DNA of 64,000 bases from JAICKM01 sp050998805 (GCA_050998805.1 JBPCPV010000046.1:1-64000); one strand, 5' to 3'. Shown: positions 53,379-62,282, numbered from the stretch's first letter. Numbers and translations: made by a program. The notes: generated from the sequence alone by a model not told the origin.

Positions 53379-53774
53379 GAGCTTGGTGCCGAAGGCGGGT
53401 GTGCGCCCGCTCACAGCCCGTAATATGTCGCCCCGCGAGGGCGACATATTACTCGGGCGGCGTACAAGCTCGATCTGTAGGCGCAGAGGCTCGGCCCCCG
53501 TGGGGCGGCGGTCGCAGCCGAAGCCGAAAAGCTCCAGCTTGTATGTCCCGTTCGCCAGAGGCCAGCCCTCTCGGTCGTGACCGTGCCAGATCAGCGCATT
53601 CGCGCCGACGCGGACATGCACCTCGCCGAGGCTCAGTACCCACTCGTTGCAGGCATCGAAAATCACCAGGGTGGCGAAGCCTTCTTCGCGGGCCTCGAAA
53701 AGTATGCGGACCTGCTCCGTATCGGGGTCGAACCGCCCGACATCTGCGCGCATGTTTGATAGCTCTTGGGCCAT
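53355..53774 (-). CDS. Small FlgD-Ig-like beta protein
   Basis: A 139-residue soluble protein. Residues ~15-105 form a beta-sandwich pattern (VRILFEAREEGFATLVIFDA, then EVHVRVGANALIWHGHDREG and LANGTYKLELFGFGCD) like the FlgD Ig-like fold. GGGGAGG six bases before ATG 53774 decides this start over 53780 and 53834. Its last ~30 codons include a 43-bp palindrome (MSPSRGDIL) that looks added; the original stop may have been earlier. Confidence 0.6.
   Translation of the reverse strand: MAQELSNMRADVGRFDPDTEQVRILFEAREEGFATLVIFDACNEWVLSLGEVHVRVGANALIWHGHDREGWPLANGTYKLELFGFGCDRRPTGAEPLRLQIELVRRPSNMSPSRGDILRAVSGRTPAFGTKLSAFTTLQ
53415..53457. repeat. Palindromic element, AATATGTCGCCC arms
   Basis: AATATGTCGCCC-CGCGA-GGGCGACATATT with outer GCCCG/CGGGC arms. 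It shares ATATGTCGCC with the 34-bp palindrome at 56626-56659, so the two are members of one repeat family. It lies inside the end of the FlgD-like gene. Confidence 0.85.
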
Positions 53775-53863
53775 ATCCATCCTCCCCTGGGTTCTGCGGC
53801 TAGGCGCAGACCTGTTGTGTTCATCTGACCACACTATACCCCCTCCCTGTCTTAGAAGTGTCG

Positions 53864-53891
53864 AAAAAACCGCCGGCTCGCCTGAGCCGGC
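53864..53891 (-). terminator. Rho-independent terminator of the metallopeptidase gene
   Basis: On the minus strand: GCCGGCTC-AGGC-GAGCCGGC followed by GG and six T. It lies 31 bases after the metallopeptidase stop. It is the clearest intrinsic terminator in the window. Confidence 0.88.
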
Positions 53892-53921
53892 AGTGACATT
53901 TTCGCGGATTGTCGCTCCTGC

Positions 53922-56006
53922 TCAGTGAACAGTGATGCGATAGCTCCCCGGCTGTATCGTCGCGGGGGCGAGAGCCGCCACCATCAGCACGGCGCGGTTG
54001 TCGCCGGCCGGCAATCTGATCTCGGCGTGGTTCGCGGCGTCGAGCGGGACCGGCGTGACGCTCGGTGCGCCCCCGGCAGAGTAGGTGATCAGCTCTAGGA
54101 TAAATTGCTCCGGCAGCACCGGGTCAACATGCACGAAGCCCTGGGCCGTCCAGCCGTTCCCTCCGGGCGCCTCGGCGTTGTCGCTGTAGCCGATCTCCGG
54201 CACCTGGATGTCGTCCACCGCGAAGCCCTGCAAGTTGAGGCCGTCGTCGGTCACATACTGGAAGCGCAACAGCACGCGGCCCCCGGCGTAGGGCGTGAGA
54301 TCCACCTGTTGGCGTATCCAGGCGGGGGCCGCGCCGCCGCCGCTGCGCCCGGTGTAACCGTGGCCGAGGTTGTTGCCGTTCGGGTTGTCGCTCGTCGTGC
54401 CGTTGGCGGCCAGGGTCTCCCATGTCGCGCCGTTGTCGCGCGAGATTTCGGTGTAGGCGTAGTCGTAGCCATCTTCTATGTCGTACCAAGTCCAGTACGA
54501 TAGTGTCGCTTTCTTGACCGCACTGAGGTCGAGTTCCCGCGTGAGGCTCGGCGCGGAGACGTCGCCGCGGTCGCTCCACCAGAGCCGGTTGCCGGAGTGG
54601 GGTCGCGTGGGGATCAGGGGCACCGTTGCGTCGCCGTCGAAGCTCAGGGTATGCCCCCCGCCGCCGGGGATGACCAGGTAATCGACTGCCTGCTGGTGGA
54701 GGCTGCCGGAGTAGGATGCGGGCGAGCCGGAGAGGGTGGCGCGCGCCTCGGCCTGCACCTGGAGGTTGGGGTATTGGTAGCGTGGGTCGCTGGTGGATTT
54801 GTCGAGCCAGTTTGCGAGCGCCCAATCCCGGAAAACGTCGCTGAACCGCTCACTATGCCCCTGTGCCGCCAGCGCGCCGTCGATCGCGTCGGGACCGGCA
54901 CCGGGCGCGCGCATTATCGCACCGATGAAGTCCTTGCCGTAACGTCCGTAGACGTAGCTCATAAAGAGATAGGCCGCGCCGTAATGGGTTATCGCCGCGT
55001 CGGGCGGGCTGGCCCAGTGGTTGAGCTGCACATCGGGCCGGCTCTCGAAGACCGCTTCGGGGCCGCCTGTGTCGTATCCGTTGATCTTCATCGCCAGCTC
55101 AGACATCCCCTCGTTGATCCAGATGTCCTGGTTCGGATGCACGTTCCAGTGGATCATGTGCTGGAACTCGTGCGCGAGCAGGCCCTCGTAGGCCCCGCCG
55201 CCCGGCTGCGCCCCAGCGTAGATTATCTTGCGCTGATTGCTGTATGGGTTGACGGCCTTCGTGTACATGTCGGCAGCCGAAAAGTAGCCGAGCGCGCCCG
55301 AAAGCGGCGTATTGAGCACGTTGATGTGCGGGTCGCCGTCTACGCCGGGGTTCGGCGGCTCGCCGAAGGTCGCAACGTCCCCAGGGTAGATCTTGGACTC
55401 GAAGCGATCTGCCGACTGGCGGAGGGCGGCGGTATCGAGGGCGTGGGCGTCATCCACCCACCAGTAGACGTGGGCGGTCACGACGCGCAGCGTGGCCGTA
55501 ACCGGGTAGTACGAGCCGTTGGCCGTGTCGCCTACCTGGAAGACCTGGCGCGCCCCGACCGCGAGCGCGGCTGGAGGCGCGCCTGTGGTGCGGGGCAGTT
55601 GCGCGCTGGTATGTTGCTTGACTTGTCCAGTCAGCGCATAGAGATCCCTGGCGGGGACGCGGGCCTCTGCCAGCGCGGCGAGGGTCTCGGATTGCGGATT
55701 GCGGATTGCGGATTGCGGAGTGGTGGTGGATTGCGGAGTGGTGGTGGATTGCGGAGTGGGGAGTGCGGATTGCGGAGTGGCGGTGGTAGTGGTTGCCTGC
55801 ATGGAGGCCGGTGCTGCGCTCACAGCGGCAGTTGGGGATGTGGGGACGGTTGGTGTCGGAACGGCCTTGGTGGGTGGGGATGCGGGACGCGAGAGCAGGG
55901 GGACGGCGGCGAGCAGCACCACCAGTGCGACGGCCGCGAGGAGCAGTAAGAGCCGGGTCTGGGAGGGACGGGTTGGACGGGTTGGACTGGTGGAGTTGTC
56001 GGGCAT
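53922..56006 (-). CDS. Secreted zinc metallopeptidase (immune inhibitor A-like)
   Basis: A 694-residue protein. A signal anchor (TRLLLLLAAVALVVLLAAVP) and a Pro/Thr/Ser-rich linker precede a metallopeptidase domain with HEFQH at about residues 278-282 and NEGMSE soon after. A beta-rich C-terminus (SYWTWYDIEDGYDYAYTEIS, and LLRFQYVTDDGLNLQGFAVD) matches the M6/immune inhibitor A accessory domain. It would cleave proteins outside the cell. The linker's PTPQSTTTPQS region is encoded by ATTGCGG-type repeats. An intrinsic terminator follows. Confidence 0.88.
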   Translation of the reverse strand: MPDNSTSPTRPTRPSQTRLLLLLAAVALVVLLAAVPLLSRPASPPTKAVPTPTVPTSPTAAVSAAPASMQATTTTATPQSALPTPQSTTTPQSTTTPQSAIRNPQSETLAALAEARVPARDLYALTGQVKQHTSAQLPRTTGAPPAALAVGARQVFQVGDTANGSYYPVTATLRVVTAHVYWWVDDAHALDTAALRQSADRFESKIYPGDVATFGEPPNPGVDGDPHINVLNTPLSGALGYFSAADMYTKAVNPYSNQRKIIYAGAQPGGGAYEGLLAHEFQHMIHWNVHPNQDIWINEGMSELAMKINGYDTGGPEAVFESRPDVQLNHWASPPDAAITHYGAAYLFMSYVYGRYGKDFIGAIMRAPGAGPDAIDGALAAQGHSERFSDVFRDWALANWLDKSTSDPRYQYPNLQVQAEARATLSGSPASYSGSLHQQAVDYLVIPGGGGHTLSFDGDATVPLIPTRPHSGNRLWWSDRGDVSAPSLTRELDLSAVKKATLSYWTWYDIEDGYDYAYTEISRDNGATWETLAANGTTSDNPNGNNLGHGYTGRSGGGAAPAWIRQQVDLTPYAGGRVLLRFQYVTDDGLNLQGFAVDDIQVPEIGYSDNAEAPGGNGWTAQGFVHVDPVLPEQFILELITYSAGGAPSVTPVPLDAANHAEIRLPAGDNRAVLMVAALAPATIQPGSYRITVH
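55689..55790. repeat. Heptamer and compound repeats in the metallopeptidase linker
   Basis: GGATTGC x4 (55689-55716), then three to four larger units built from ATTGCGGAGTGGTGGTGG. The coding strand reads STTTPQSTTTPQS and AIRNPQS in the signal-to-catalytic linker. Confidence 0.85.
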
Positions 56007-56029
56007 GACGCTTGGATTTCCTATCGCGT

Positions 56030-56058
56030 AAGCTGACGGCTGACGGCTGACGGCTGAA
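56030..56058. repeat. Intergenic GGCTGAC heptamer array
   Basis: Three to four GGCTGAC units just upstream of the metallopeptidase gene. The 226-bp gap to the next gene also has a hairpin-prone stretch (GATCGGCTTCTGGGCCGATC, 56141-56160), possibly regulatory. Confidence 0.75.
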
Positions 56059-56232
56059 CGCTCGTCGGCGGGCGGGACATTTGTCCTACTCGGTCTCCGC
56101 CTCGGGGCTGATCGCGGTAGGGGCTATTTTGCATACGCAGATCGGCTTCTGGGCCGATCTCAAACCGGCAAAGATCGTTTAGAATGAGGTAAGCGTTCAG
56201 TCGAACACGAACTCACCATGGAGGATAACCCG

Positions 56233-56403
56233 ATGCCAAAGTATAGTGTTGGTCAAAGCGTCGTCTGGGACGGGGATAACCAGACATACACAGTCACCGC
56301 AGTGCATAACGGGAGCAACGTCACCACCTACGACATCGTCTCCGCAGGCGGTGTAGCTCACCACGACGTATCCGAAGGCGCGCTCAGGCCGACGACCGGT
56401 TGA
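56233..56403 (+). CDS. Small beta-barrel-like protein
   Basis: A 56-residue protein (MPKYSVGQSVVWDGDNQTYT, then YDIVSAGGVAHHDVSEGALR) with the pattern of a small SH3- or KOW-like barrel. GGAGG eight bases before ATG 56233 decides this start over ATG 56218. Function unknown. Confidence 0.6.
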   Translation: MPKYSVGQSVVWDGDNQTYTVTAVHNGSNVTTYDIVSAGGVAHHDVSEGALRPTTG

Positions 56404-56407
56404 CCTC

Positions 56408-56486
56408 ACGAGTTTTGAGTTATGAGTTTTGAGTTATGAATTGAGTAGTAGGTAATTCATAACTCAAAACTCAAAATTCATAATTC
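56408..56486. repeat. Inverted heptamer arrays (TTTTGAG/CTCAAAA)
   Basis: Several GAGTTTT/GAGTTAT units (56408-56445) face inverted AACTCAA-type units (56456-56486), so the region can fold back on itself between two convergent genes. The right arm supplies the last codons (NYEF) and the stop of the BTAD regulator. Confidence 0.8.
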
Positions 56487-59400
56487 GCGGAGCGGAGGGC
56501 GGCGAGGTCGCGCCGGATGGTGCGTAGGGAGACGCCGAACGTTGTGGCGAGTTCCTCTGCATCGAGGGCGTGCCCGCTCTCCGCGGCGTCCCGCAACATC
56601 ACGCTGAGTTCTGCGCGACGCCGCCCCGTATATGTCGCCCCGCGGGGCGACATATACGGCATGTCTGGCGGCGGAGTATGAGCTTGCACTCCTCGCTGAT
56701 GCTCATGTATGGGCGGTCGGATCGGGGGCGACATATACGGCATGTCTGGCGGCGGGGCATGAGTTCGCGCCGCAGCCCGCTGGGCCAGCCAAGCTGCGCG
56801 CAGCACGCGGCACTCGTGGACGTTTTCGAGGTAGCCGGTGCGTAACTTGGGGCCGCAGAAGTCGGCTATCTTCATCATCAGCCTGTATCCCTCCTCGAGG
56901 GCCGCATCGGCCTCTTGCCGGCGTCCGATGCCGTCGAGGACGCTGTAGCAGTGGGCGAGTATCTCCACAAAGGGGTCGGCCCAGCTGCCTCCGGCTGCGC
57001 GGGCCTCCTCGAGGCTGGTGAGGGCGACCACAACCGCCTGGCGAGCTGCGCCGCTGCGCCGCAGGCCGAGATAGGCGCGGGCTTTCTGCGCCGCAAAGAG
57101 AGCAGCGTTGCCGGCCGCTTCGGGCTTTCCAAGCTCCTCCCAGAGCTTGTAGCTTCGCTCGATGTAAGCTAATCCAGCTGCGTGCTCTCCCTGGTCGAGC
57201 AGGAAATCTCCGAGCGAAACCAGGGCGGTCATCGTGGTGTGGCGCACGCCGAGGGCTTCGAGCGAGCGCACCGCCTCCAGAAGATCGGCGCGGGCCGATG
57301 CGGGGTCGCCGAGCATTGCATGTACCTGCCCTCGGGTGATCAGCAGCATACTCAGACCCAGCTCGCTTTTCAGCGCCCTCGAGAACTCTTCCGACCGGCG
57401 CAGATGCTTGAGCGCATCGGTGTAGAGACCGAAGCGATAGCATATTTCGGCCAGGTTGTGGTGGATCGTCGCCTGGCTTTCGAGCATCCCCGCCTGCTCA
57501 GAGATCTCAAGGGCGCGACAGAAGAGGTCATAACTCGCCTGGGGCGAGCTGACGAACATGCTCAGGTTGTTCAGCACGCGCGCTTCGAGGTGCAGGCTAT
57601 TCGGCACCTGGCGGACCTTCTCAAGCGCCTGCCCGAGTACGGCCGTCGCGCGCTCGGCACCGCCCCGCAGGCCGTAGGCGGCACCGAGCATATTGAGCAG
57701 GCGGATCTCGCTGACCCGGTCATCGGCCTCGCGGCAGGCCGGCAATCCCTGTTCGGCTGCCTCTATCGCGGCGGGCAGATCCCCGCGTTGCAGGTAGATT
57801 GCGGCCAGCTCGGTGAAGATCCGCGCCGTAGGTAGCCCCTCGGAGCGGGCACCGGCAAGCGCCTCGTCGAGATCCGCAAGCGCCTCGCCGTAGCGGGACT
57901 GGGCGATGTAGTGTGAGGCGCGCCGGACGAACGCATCGGCCATGCGATCCGGCTTGCCGGCGTCGCGGGCCAGGCGCACCAGTCTGTCGAGGTCGGTGCC
58001 AGCTCGCTCCATCTGCCCGATCAGGCTGTTGAGGCCACCCCTCTCGGCCAGCAGGTCGTAGGCGCGGTCGAGCGCCTCGTCGCTCATCCCGGCGGCCTCG
58101 ACCTCCTCCCCGATCACGCCGAGCGCCTGGTTATAGAACGCGAGAGCTTCGTCATTGGCGAAAGCGGCCGCCGCACGCTTGGCCGCCGCCTGCAAGTGGG
58201 GCAGCGCGCGTGTGCCGTCGCCTGCGGCGAGCCAGTGGTGCGCCAGGCTTGCGACGTCAGCCAGTTGTTCGGCCTCTAGCGCGGTCGCGGCAAGCCGGTG
58301 GAGGTGCCTCCGCCGTGGGCCGGAGATACCCGTGTAAGCGGCTTCGAGCACCTTCTGGTGGGTGAACTGGTAGCCGTCGCTCTCCGCATCTTCGACCCAG
58401 AGCTGGCGGCGTATCAGCTCCTCCGCGGGGCCGAGAACCGACTCGGCGGTCGCGCCGCTCGCCATACCGAGGATGCCGGCCGGCACCCGCCTCCCCAGCA
58501 CCGCGCCGACCTCGATCACCGAGCGTGCGGCGGCGCTGAGGCGCGCGAGCCTCTGCTCGAGCACCCGCCGGACGCTGGCCGGGGTCGGCAGTTCTTCGGA
58601 GTAGTTGACACTCGGCGTGTGCCAGCTGCCGTCGCTGCGCCGGGTCAGCACGCCCTGTTCCGTCCAGAAGCGGATCGTTTCAAGCGCGAAGAAAGCGTTG
58701 CCTTCGGTCTCCTCCCAAAGGTGGCGGCTGAAGAGCGGTGCCGGCGCGCTTAGGCCCAGCGCCTCCTGCACGAACGCCTGCATCGCTTCGGGGCTGAGGG
58801 GGTCCACTCGCATATAGCCGAGTATGCCCTCGGCCTCCAGGTTCAGCAGGGCAGGCGTGAGATGGGGCGGGTCGTCCATCTCTTCGCTGCGGAGGGTCGC
58901 CAGCAGCCGCAGGCTCGCCCCAGTGCTCCGCAGCCGAGGCAGCGCGTACTGCAACAGGTCGAGCGTCGCCGGGTCCACCCACTGTAGATCTTCAAGCACG
59001 AGCAGATGCGGTCCGACTGCCGCCATCGCCAGCAGATAGCGCGTGAGGGCCTCCCAGAGCCGGATGCGCTCCTGGTCGGGAGGCAGGCTGACAGGAGGAG
59101 GCAGGCCAGGGTGCATCTCGGAGAGTTCCGGCATCAGCCGGCTGACTTCGCTCAACCAGATCGGTTCGAGGGTAGGCACGCCGCCGAGGCGCAGGCCGAC
59201 GCGCAGGGCCTCGACCAGCCCCGCGTAGGGCAGGGGCGCGGAGAACTGGTGGTAGCCGCCCCAGAGCACGAACATCCCGCTGCGGTAGGCTTCCTCGGCG
59301 GTATCGTGGGCCAGGCGGGTCTTGCCAACGCCGGCTTCTCCAACCAGCGCCAACATGGCGGGGTTTGGGCGGGGCGCGGCCAGCCATCCCGCGAGCCGCG

Positions 59401-60262
59401 CCTGCTCCGGCTCGCGCCCGACCACCGGAAGCCGTGTCGTGTTGCCGCCGAGTGCCGACAGCGCGCTCACAGCCTGCCTGGCGGGTTCCGCGTCCCGGCC
59501 AGTGAGCGCCTGCCCGGCCTGCATCATGTTGTGGAGGGCGAGCGTCTCCGGCTCAGGCTCGACGCCCATCTCCTCTGCGAGCAGCGCCTTGAGCGAGACG
59601 AACTGCTGCAAAGCCCGGTCGCGGCGGCCCAGCCGGTAGTAGAGGCGCATCAGCTCGCGGACGGCCTCCTCCTGGTAAGGGTCGGCGGCGACCAGGCGGG
59701 CGGCTGTTGCGGCGGCCTCTTCCCACGCCCCCGCCGTCTTGTACGCGGCGATGGTGCGGAGCAGGCAGCCCAGATAGATCCGGCGCAACCGCTCGCGCTC
59801 GATCAACACCCAATCATCGTAGTAGCCGACGAGCAGATCGCCGCGATAGAGTTCGGCTGCGCGCACCTGTGCGTCTACGTCGCCCAGTTCGCGGGCAAGA
59901 GACTCAAACCGGCGCACATCGAGATCCAGTTCGGCATCGGGGTTGAGACGCACCGTGTCGCCCTCGAAAAGCAGCAGAGCCACGCCTGACACTGTGCTAT
60001 CGCGGGGTTCGAGCAAGCTGCGGATGCGCCAGAGTGCGTCGCTCAGATAGCGGCGGGCGCGGCTCTCATCCTTCTCGCCCCAGAAGAGGCCGGCCAAGAG
60101 GCTGCGTGGGTGCGCGCGCTCGTGCGCCACCATCAAGTAGGTGAGGAGCCGTGCCGCCTTCTTTGGAGTGGGAGCAGGCATCGGCTGCCCATCCCGCTCC
60201 ATCGCCAGGCCACCGAAAAGTCGTATAGTCAACATGGCATAATTGGCCTCAAGGTCGCCCAC
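56471..60262 (-). CDS. BTAD/AAA/TPR transcriptional regulator with C-terminal DeoR-type HTH
   Basis: A 1263-residue regulator. A winged helix (LTIRLFGGLAMERDGQPMPA, then LLAGLFWGEKDESRARRYLS) and BTAD domain fill residues 1-250. An AAA/NB-ARC-like ATPase has P-loop GEAGVGKTR near 306-314 and Walker B-like LLVLEDLQWVDP. Many TPR helices follow. The last 50 residues are a DeoR-like HTH (EELATTFGVSLRTIRRDLAA). A Pro-rich stretch before it is encoded by palindromic repeats (PPPDMPYMSP twice). Its target is unknown. It is divergent from folC; GTG 60262 lies seven bases after TATACT (leaderless type). Confidence 0.88.
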   Translation of the reverse strand: MGDLEANYAMLTIRLFGGLAMERDGQPMPAPTPKKAARLLTYLMVAHERAHPRSLLAGLFWGEKDESRARRYLSDALWRIRSLLEPRDSTVSGVALLLFEGDTVRLNPDAELDLDVRRFESLARELGDVDAQVRAAELYRGDLLVGYYDDWVLIERERLRRIYLGCLLRTIAAYKTAGAWEEAAATAARLVAADPYQEEAVRELMRLYYRLGRRDRALQQFVSLKALLAEEMGVEPEPETLALHNMMQAGQALTGRDAEPARQAVSALSALGGNTTRLPVVGREPEQARLAGWLAAPRPNPAMLALVGEAGVGKTRLAHDTAEEAYRSGMFVLWGGYHQFSAPLPYAGLVEALRVGLRLGGVPTLEPIWLSEVSRLMPELSEMHPGLPPPVSLPPDQERIRLWEALTRYLLAMAAVGPHLLVLEDLQWVDPATLDLLQYALPRLRSTGASLRLLATLRSEEMDDPPHLTPALLNLEAEGILGYMRVDPLSPEAMQAFVQEALGLSAPAPLFSRHLWEETEGNAFFALETIRFWTEQGVLTRRSDGSWHTPSVNYSEELPTPASVRRVLEQRLARLSAAARSVIEVGAVLGRRVPAGILGMASGATAESVLGPAEELIRRQLWVEDAESDGYQFTHQKVLEAAYTGISGPRRRHLHRLAATALEAEQLADVASLAHHWLAAGDGTRALPHLQAAAKRAAAAFANDEALAFYNQALGVIGEEVEAAGMSDEALDRAYDLLAERGGLNSLIGQMERAGTDLDRLVRLARDAGKPDRMADAFVRRASHYIAQSRYGEALADLDEALAGARSEGLPTARIFTELAAIYLQRGDLPAAIEAAEQGLPACREADDRVSEIRLLNMLGAAYGLRGGAERATAVLGQALEKVRQVPNSLHLEARVLNNLSMFVSSPQASYDLFCRALEISEQAGMLESQATIHHNLAEICYRFGLYTDALKHLRRSEEFSRALKSELGLSMLLITRGQVHAMLGDPASARADLLEAVRSLEALGVRHTTMTALVSLGDFLLDQGEHAAGLAYIERSYKLWEELGKPEAAGNAALFAAQKARAYLGLRRSGAARQAVVVALTSLEEARAAGGSWADPFVEILAHCYSVLDGIGRRQEADAALEEGYRLMMKIADFCGPKLRTGYLENVHECRVLRAAWLAQRAAARTHAPPPDMPYMSPPIRPPIHEHQRGVQAHTPPPDMPYMSPRGATYTGRRRAELSVMLRDAAESGHALDAEELATTFGVSLRTIRRDLAALRSANYEF
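56626..56659. repeat. Perfect 34-bp palindrome
   Basis: CCGTATATGTCGCCCCG and its exact reverse complement, with no spacer. It lies inside the BTAD regulator gene. A half copy with the same 14-base tail (CATGTCTGGCGGCG) lies at 56726-56755. Confidence 0.95.
56643..56755. repeat. Direct repeat of palindrome half plus tail
   Basis: About 31 bases starting GGGCGACATATACGGCATGT occur at 56643-56673 and again at about 56726-56756, in frame, giving PPPDMPYMSP twice. They separate the TPR part from the C-terminal HTH. Confidence 0.85.
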
Positions 60263-60264
60263 AC

Positions 60265-60294
60265 TGTACAGTATAGCATACGTCGTCGTATAAT
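60265..60294 (+). promoter_or_regulatory. folC promoter, leaderless type
   Basis: TGTACA (60265-60270), 18 bp, perfect TATAAT (60289-60294), six bases before ATG 60301. It overlaps the divergent -10 box (60270-60275) of the BTAD regulator. Confidence 0.65.
60270..60275 (-). promoter_or_regulatory. -10 box of the BTAD regulator, leaderless type
   Basis: TATACT on the minus strand, ending seven bases before GTG 60262. No good -35 box; it overlaps the folC -35 box, so the two promoters should compete. Confidence 0.5.
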
Positions 60295-60300
60295 GGGGCC

Positions 60301-61713
60301 ATGTCGGACTACTCGGACGCGCTCGGCTATCTCTACAGCTTCACCGACCTGGAGCGGGTGCCCGGCATGGCGACGGCATCGGGGCTGGACTTGGCGAAGG
60401 TCCATCGGTTCTTCGACCTGATCGGGCGACCCGAGACCGGCTTTCGCAGCGTGATCGTGGCCGGCACGAAGGGCAAAGGATCGACGGCGAACTACCTGGC
60501 GGGTGCCCTCCGCGCCTCCGGCTACCGCACCGGCCTCTACACGCAGCCCCACCTCACGACCTTCCGCGAGCGGATGCAGATCGACGGCAGCCTGCTGCCG
60601 CCCGACAGGCTGGTGGCGCTCGTGGACTGGGTGCGGCCCTATGTGGAGCAGATGAGCGCCGATCCACCGACCACTTACGAAATCTCCACTGCGCTCGCGC
60701 TGCGCTATTTCTGGGAGGAGCGGGTTGACTACGCGGTACTCGAAATCGGCCTCGGCGGGCGGCTCGACGCCGTGAACGCTGTGCGCGCTCCCCTCGTCTC
60801 GGTGATCACCTCGCTCAGCCTCGACCACACTCTTGTGCTCGGTGACACTATAGACAAGATCGCCGCAGAGAAGGCCGGCATCATCAGGCCGGGGACGCCT
60901 GTGGTGAGCGCGCCCCAGCCCGCCGACGGCCTGGCGGTGGTCGAGCACACCGCCGCCGTGCGCGGGTCGCCTCTCTACCTAGTCGGCACCGACATCACGC
61001 TTGCCGACGGACCGCCGCCGGAGGCGATGTGCGGTCCGGGCTGCTACGGGCGGCCTCTGAGGGCGACCCAGGCGGTGACGCTCACCGTAGGCCCACGGCT
61101 CCGCGAGGCCGCGCCGCAGATGCCGCAGAGCCTGCCCCTGGTGCTGCCGCTGCTTGGCCGGAGGCAGGCCGCGAACGCGGCCGTCGCCTGCGCCACTTGC
61201 CTGCTGCTTGCAGGGTCGGGTGCCGAGCGGCTGACCCCGGAGGCGATACGCTCCGGTTTCCGGTCCGTCGCCTGGCCGGGGCGGTTGGAGGTAGCCGGCG
61301 AGAGGCCACTGCTGGTTCTCGACGGCGCGCACAACGGCGACTCCGCGGAGCAGCTTGCCGCCGACCTGCCTAAGAACTTCTGCTACCGGAGGCTGGTGCT
61401 TCTGCTGGGCGCGATGGCCGATAAGCAGATAGACGCCATACTCCGCCCCCTGCTGCCTTTGGCCGATGCCGCCGTCTTCACCCACGGGCACCACCCCCGC
61501 GCGATGGAGCCGAGGGCGCTCATCGAGCGCACCGAGGCGATTGCCGCGCGCCCCGGCGCTTACCACGCCGCGGAGGATGTGAACGCCGCGCTTGCCCTCG
61601 CCTATACCCTCGCCGATCCGGACGATGCCATCCTCGTCACCGGCTCGCTCTACATCGTCGGCGAAGCCCGCGCCGCCCTCGGCCTCGGCGCACCACCTGA
61701 CGAGGCGCTCTAG
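60301..61713 (+). CDS. folC: Folylpolyglutamate/dihydrofolate synthase
   Basis: A 470-residue Mur-ligase-type enzyme that adds glutamate to folate (and may make dihydrofolate). P-loop GTKGKGST at residues 55-62, then LGLGGRLDAVNAV, SLDHTLVLGDTIDKIAAEKA, and LDGAHNGDSAEQL. ATG 60301 lies six bases after TATAAT, so the mRNA should be leaderless. Its 3' end overlaps the convergent scpB by four bases. Confidence 0.95.
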   Translation: MSDYSDALGYLYSFTDLERVPGMATASGLDLAKVHRFFDLIGRPETGFRSVIVAGTKGKGSTANYLAGALRASGYRTGLYTQPHLTTFRERMQIDGSLLPPDRLVALVDWVRPYVEQMSADPPTTYEISTALALRYFWEERVDYAVLEIGLGGRLDAVNAVRAPLVSVITSLSLDHTLVLGDTIDKIAAEKAGIIRPGTPVVSAPQPADGLAVVEHTAAVRGSPLYLVGTDITLADGPPPEAMCGPGCYGRPLRATQAVTLTVGPRLREAAPQMPQSLPLVLPLLGRRQAANAAVACATCLLLAGSGAERLTPEAIRSGFRSVAWPGRLEVAGERPLLVLDGAHNGDSAEQLAADLPKNFCYRRLVLLLGAMADKQIDAILRPLLPLADAAVFTHGHHPRAMEPRALIERTEAIAARPGAYHAAEDVNAALALAYTLADPDDAILVTGSLYIVGEARAALGLGAPPDEAL

Positions 61714-62276
61714 ACCTCGGCGGGCAGAGGCGGTAGGTCGGCGGGGCTGCTGAGACCGAAGTGCCGCAGGAAGGCGAGCGTGGTGCTGAAGAGTATCGGG
61801 TGTCCCACCGTGTCGAGCCGCCCGCTCTCGGCGATCAGCCCACGGTTGAGGAGCGTCGCCAGCACTCCACTGCAATCCACGCCGCGCAGCTGCTCGACCT
61901 GGGTGCGCGTGACCGGCTGCCGATATGCGATGATCGCCAGGGTTTCGAGCGCGGCGTTCGAGAGGTGGGTGCTAGCCTCGTACCCAAAGTAGCGGTCAAG
62001 TTCGAGGCCGAGTTCGGGCGCGGTCACGAGCTGCACCTGGGAGGCGAGGCGCTGGAGACGGATGCCGCGCCCGGCATCGCGCAAGTCGGCGGCGAGGCGG
62101 TCGAGCGCGGCATCGAGCCGGGCCTGCGAAACGCCCAACCCCTTGCGGAGCGCGTCCAGGGGCTGAGGTTCGGGCGCGGCGAAGAGCACGCCTTCGAGAG
62201 TGCGGGCAAGCTCCGCGATGTCTTCTCGCTCGGTCAGTGGGCGGGGTGCGTCTGTTTCCTCGGCTTCCTGGGTCAT
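61710..62276 (-). CDS. scpB: Segregation and condensation protein B
   Basis: A 188-residue ScpB: the kleisin-partner winged-helix protein of the SMC condensin. Motifs: LEGVLFAAPEPQPLDALRKG, SNAALETLAIIAYRQPVTRT, EQLRGVDCSGVLATLLNRGL, and LFSTTLAFLRHFGL. Met at 62276 lies six bases after TATAAT, so a leaderless start is chosen over the longer frame to 62522. scpA is not adjacent, which is unusual. Confidence 0.94.
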   Translation of the reverse strand: MTQEAEETDAPRPLTEREDIAELARTLEGVLFAAPEPQPLDALRKGLGVSQARLDAALDRLAADLRDAGRGIRLQRLASQVQLVTAPELGLELDRYFGYEASTHLSNAALETLAIIAYRQPVTRTQVEQLRGVDCSGVLATLLNRGLIAESGRLDTVGHPILFSTTLAFLRHFGLSSPADLPPLPAEV

Positions 62277-62282
62277 GCGGTC

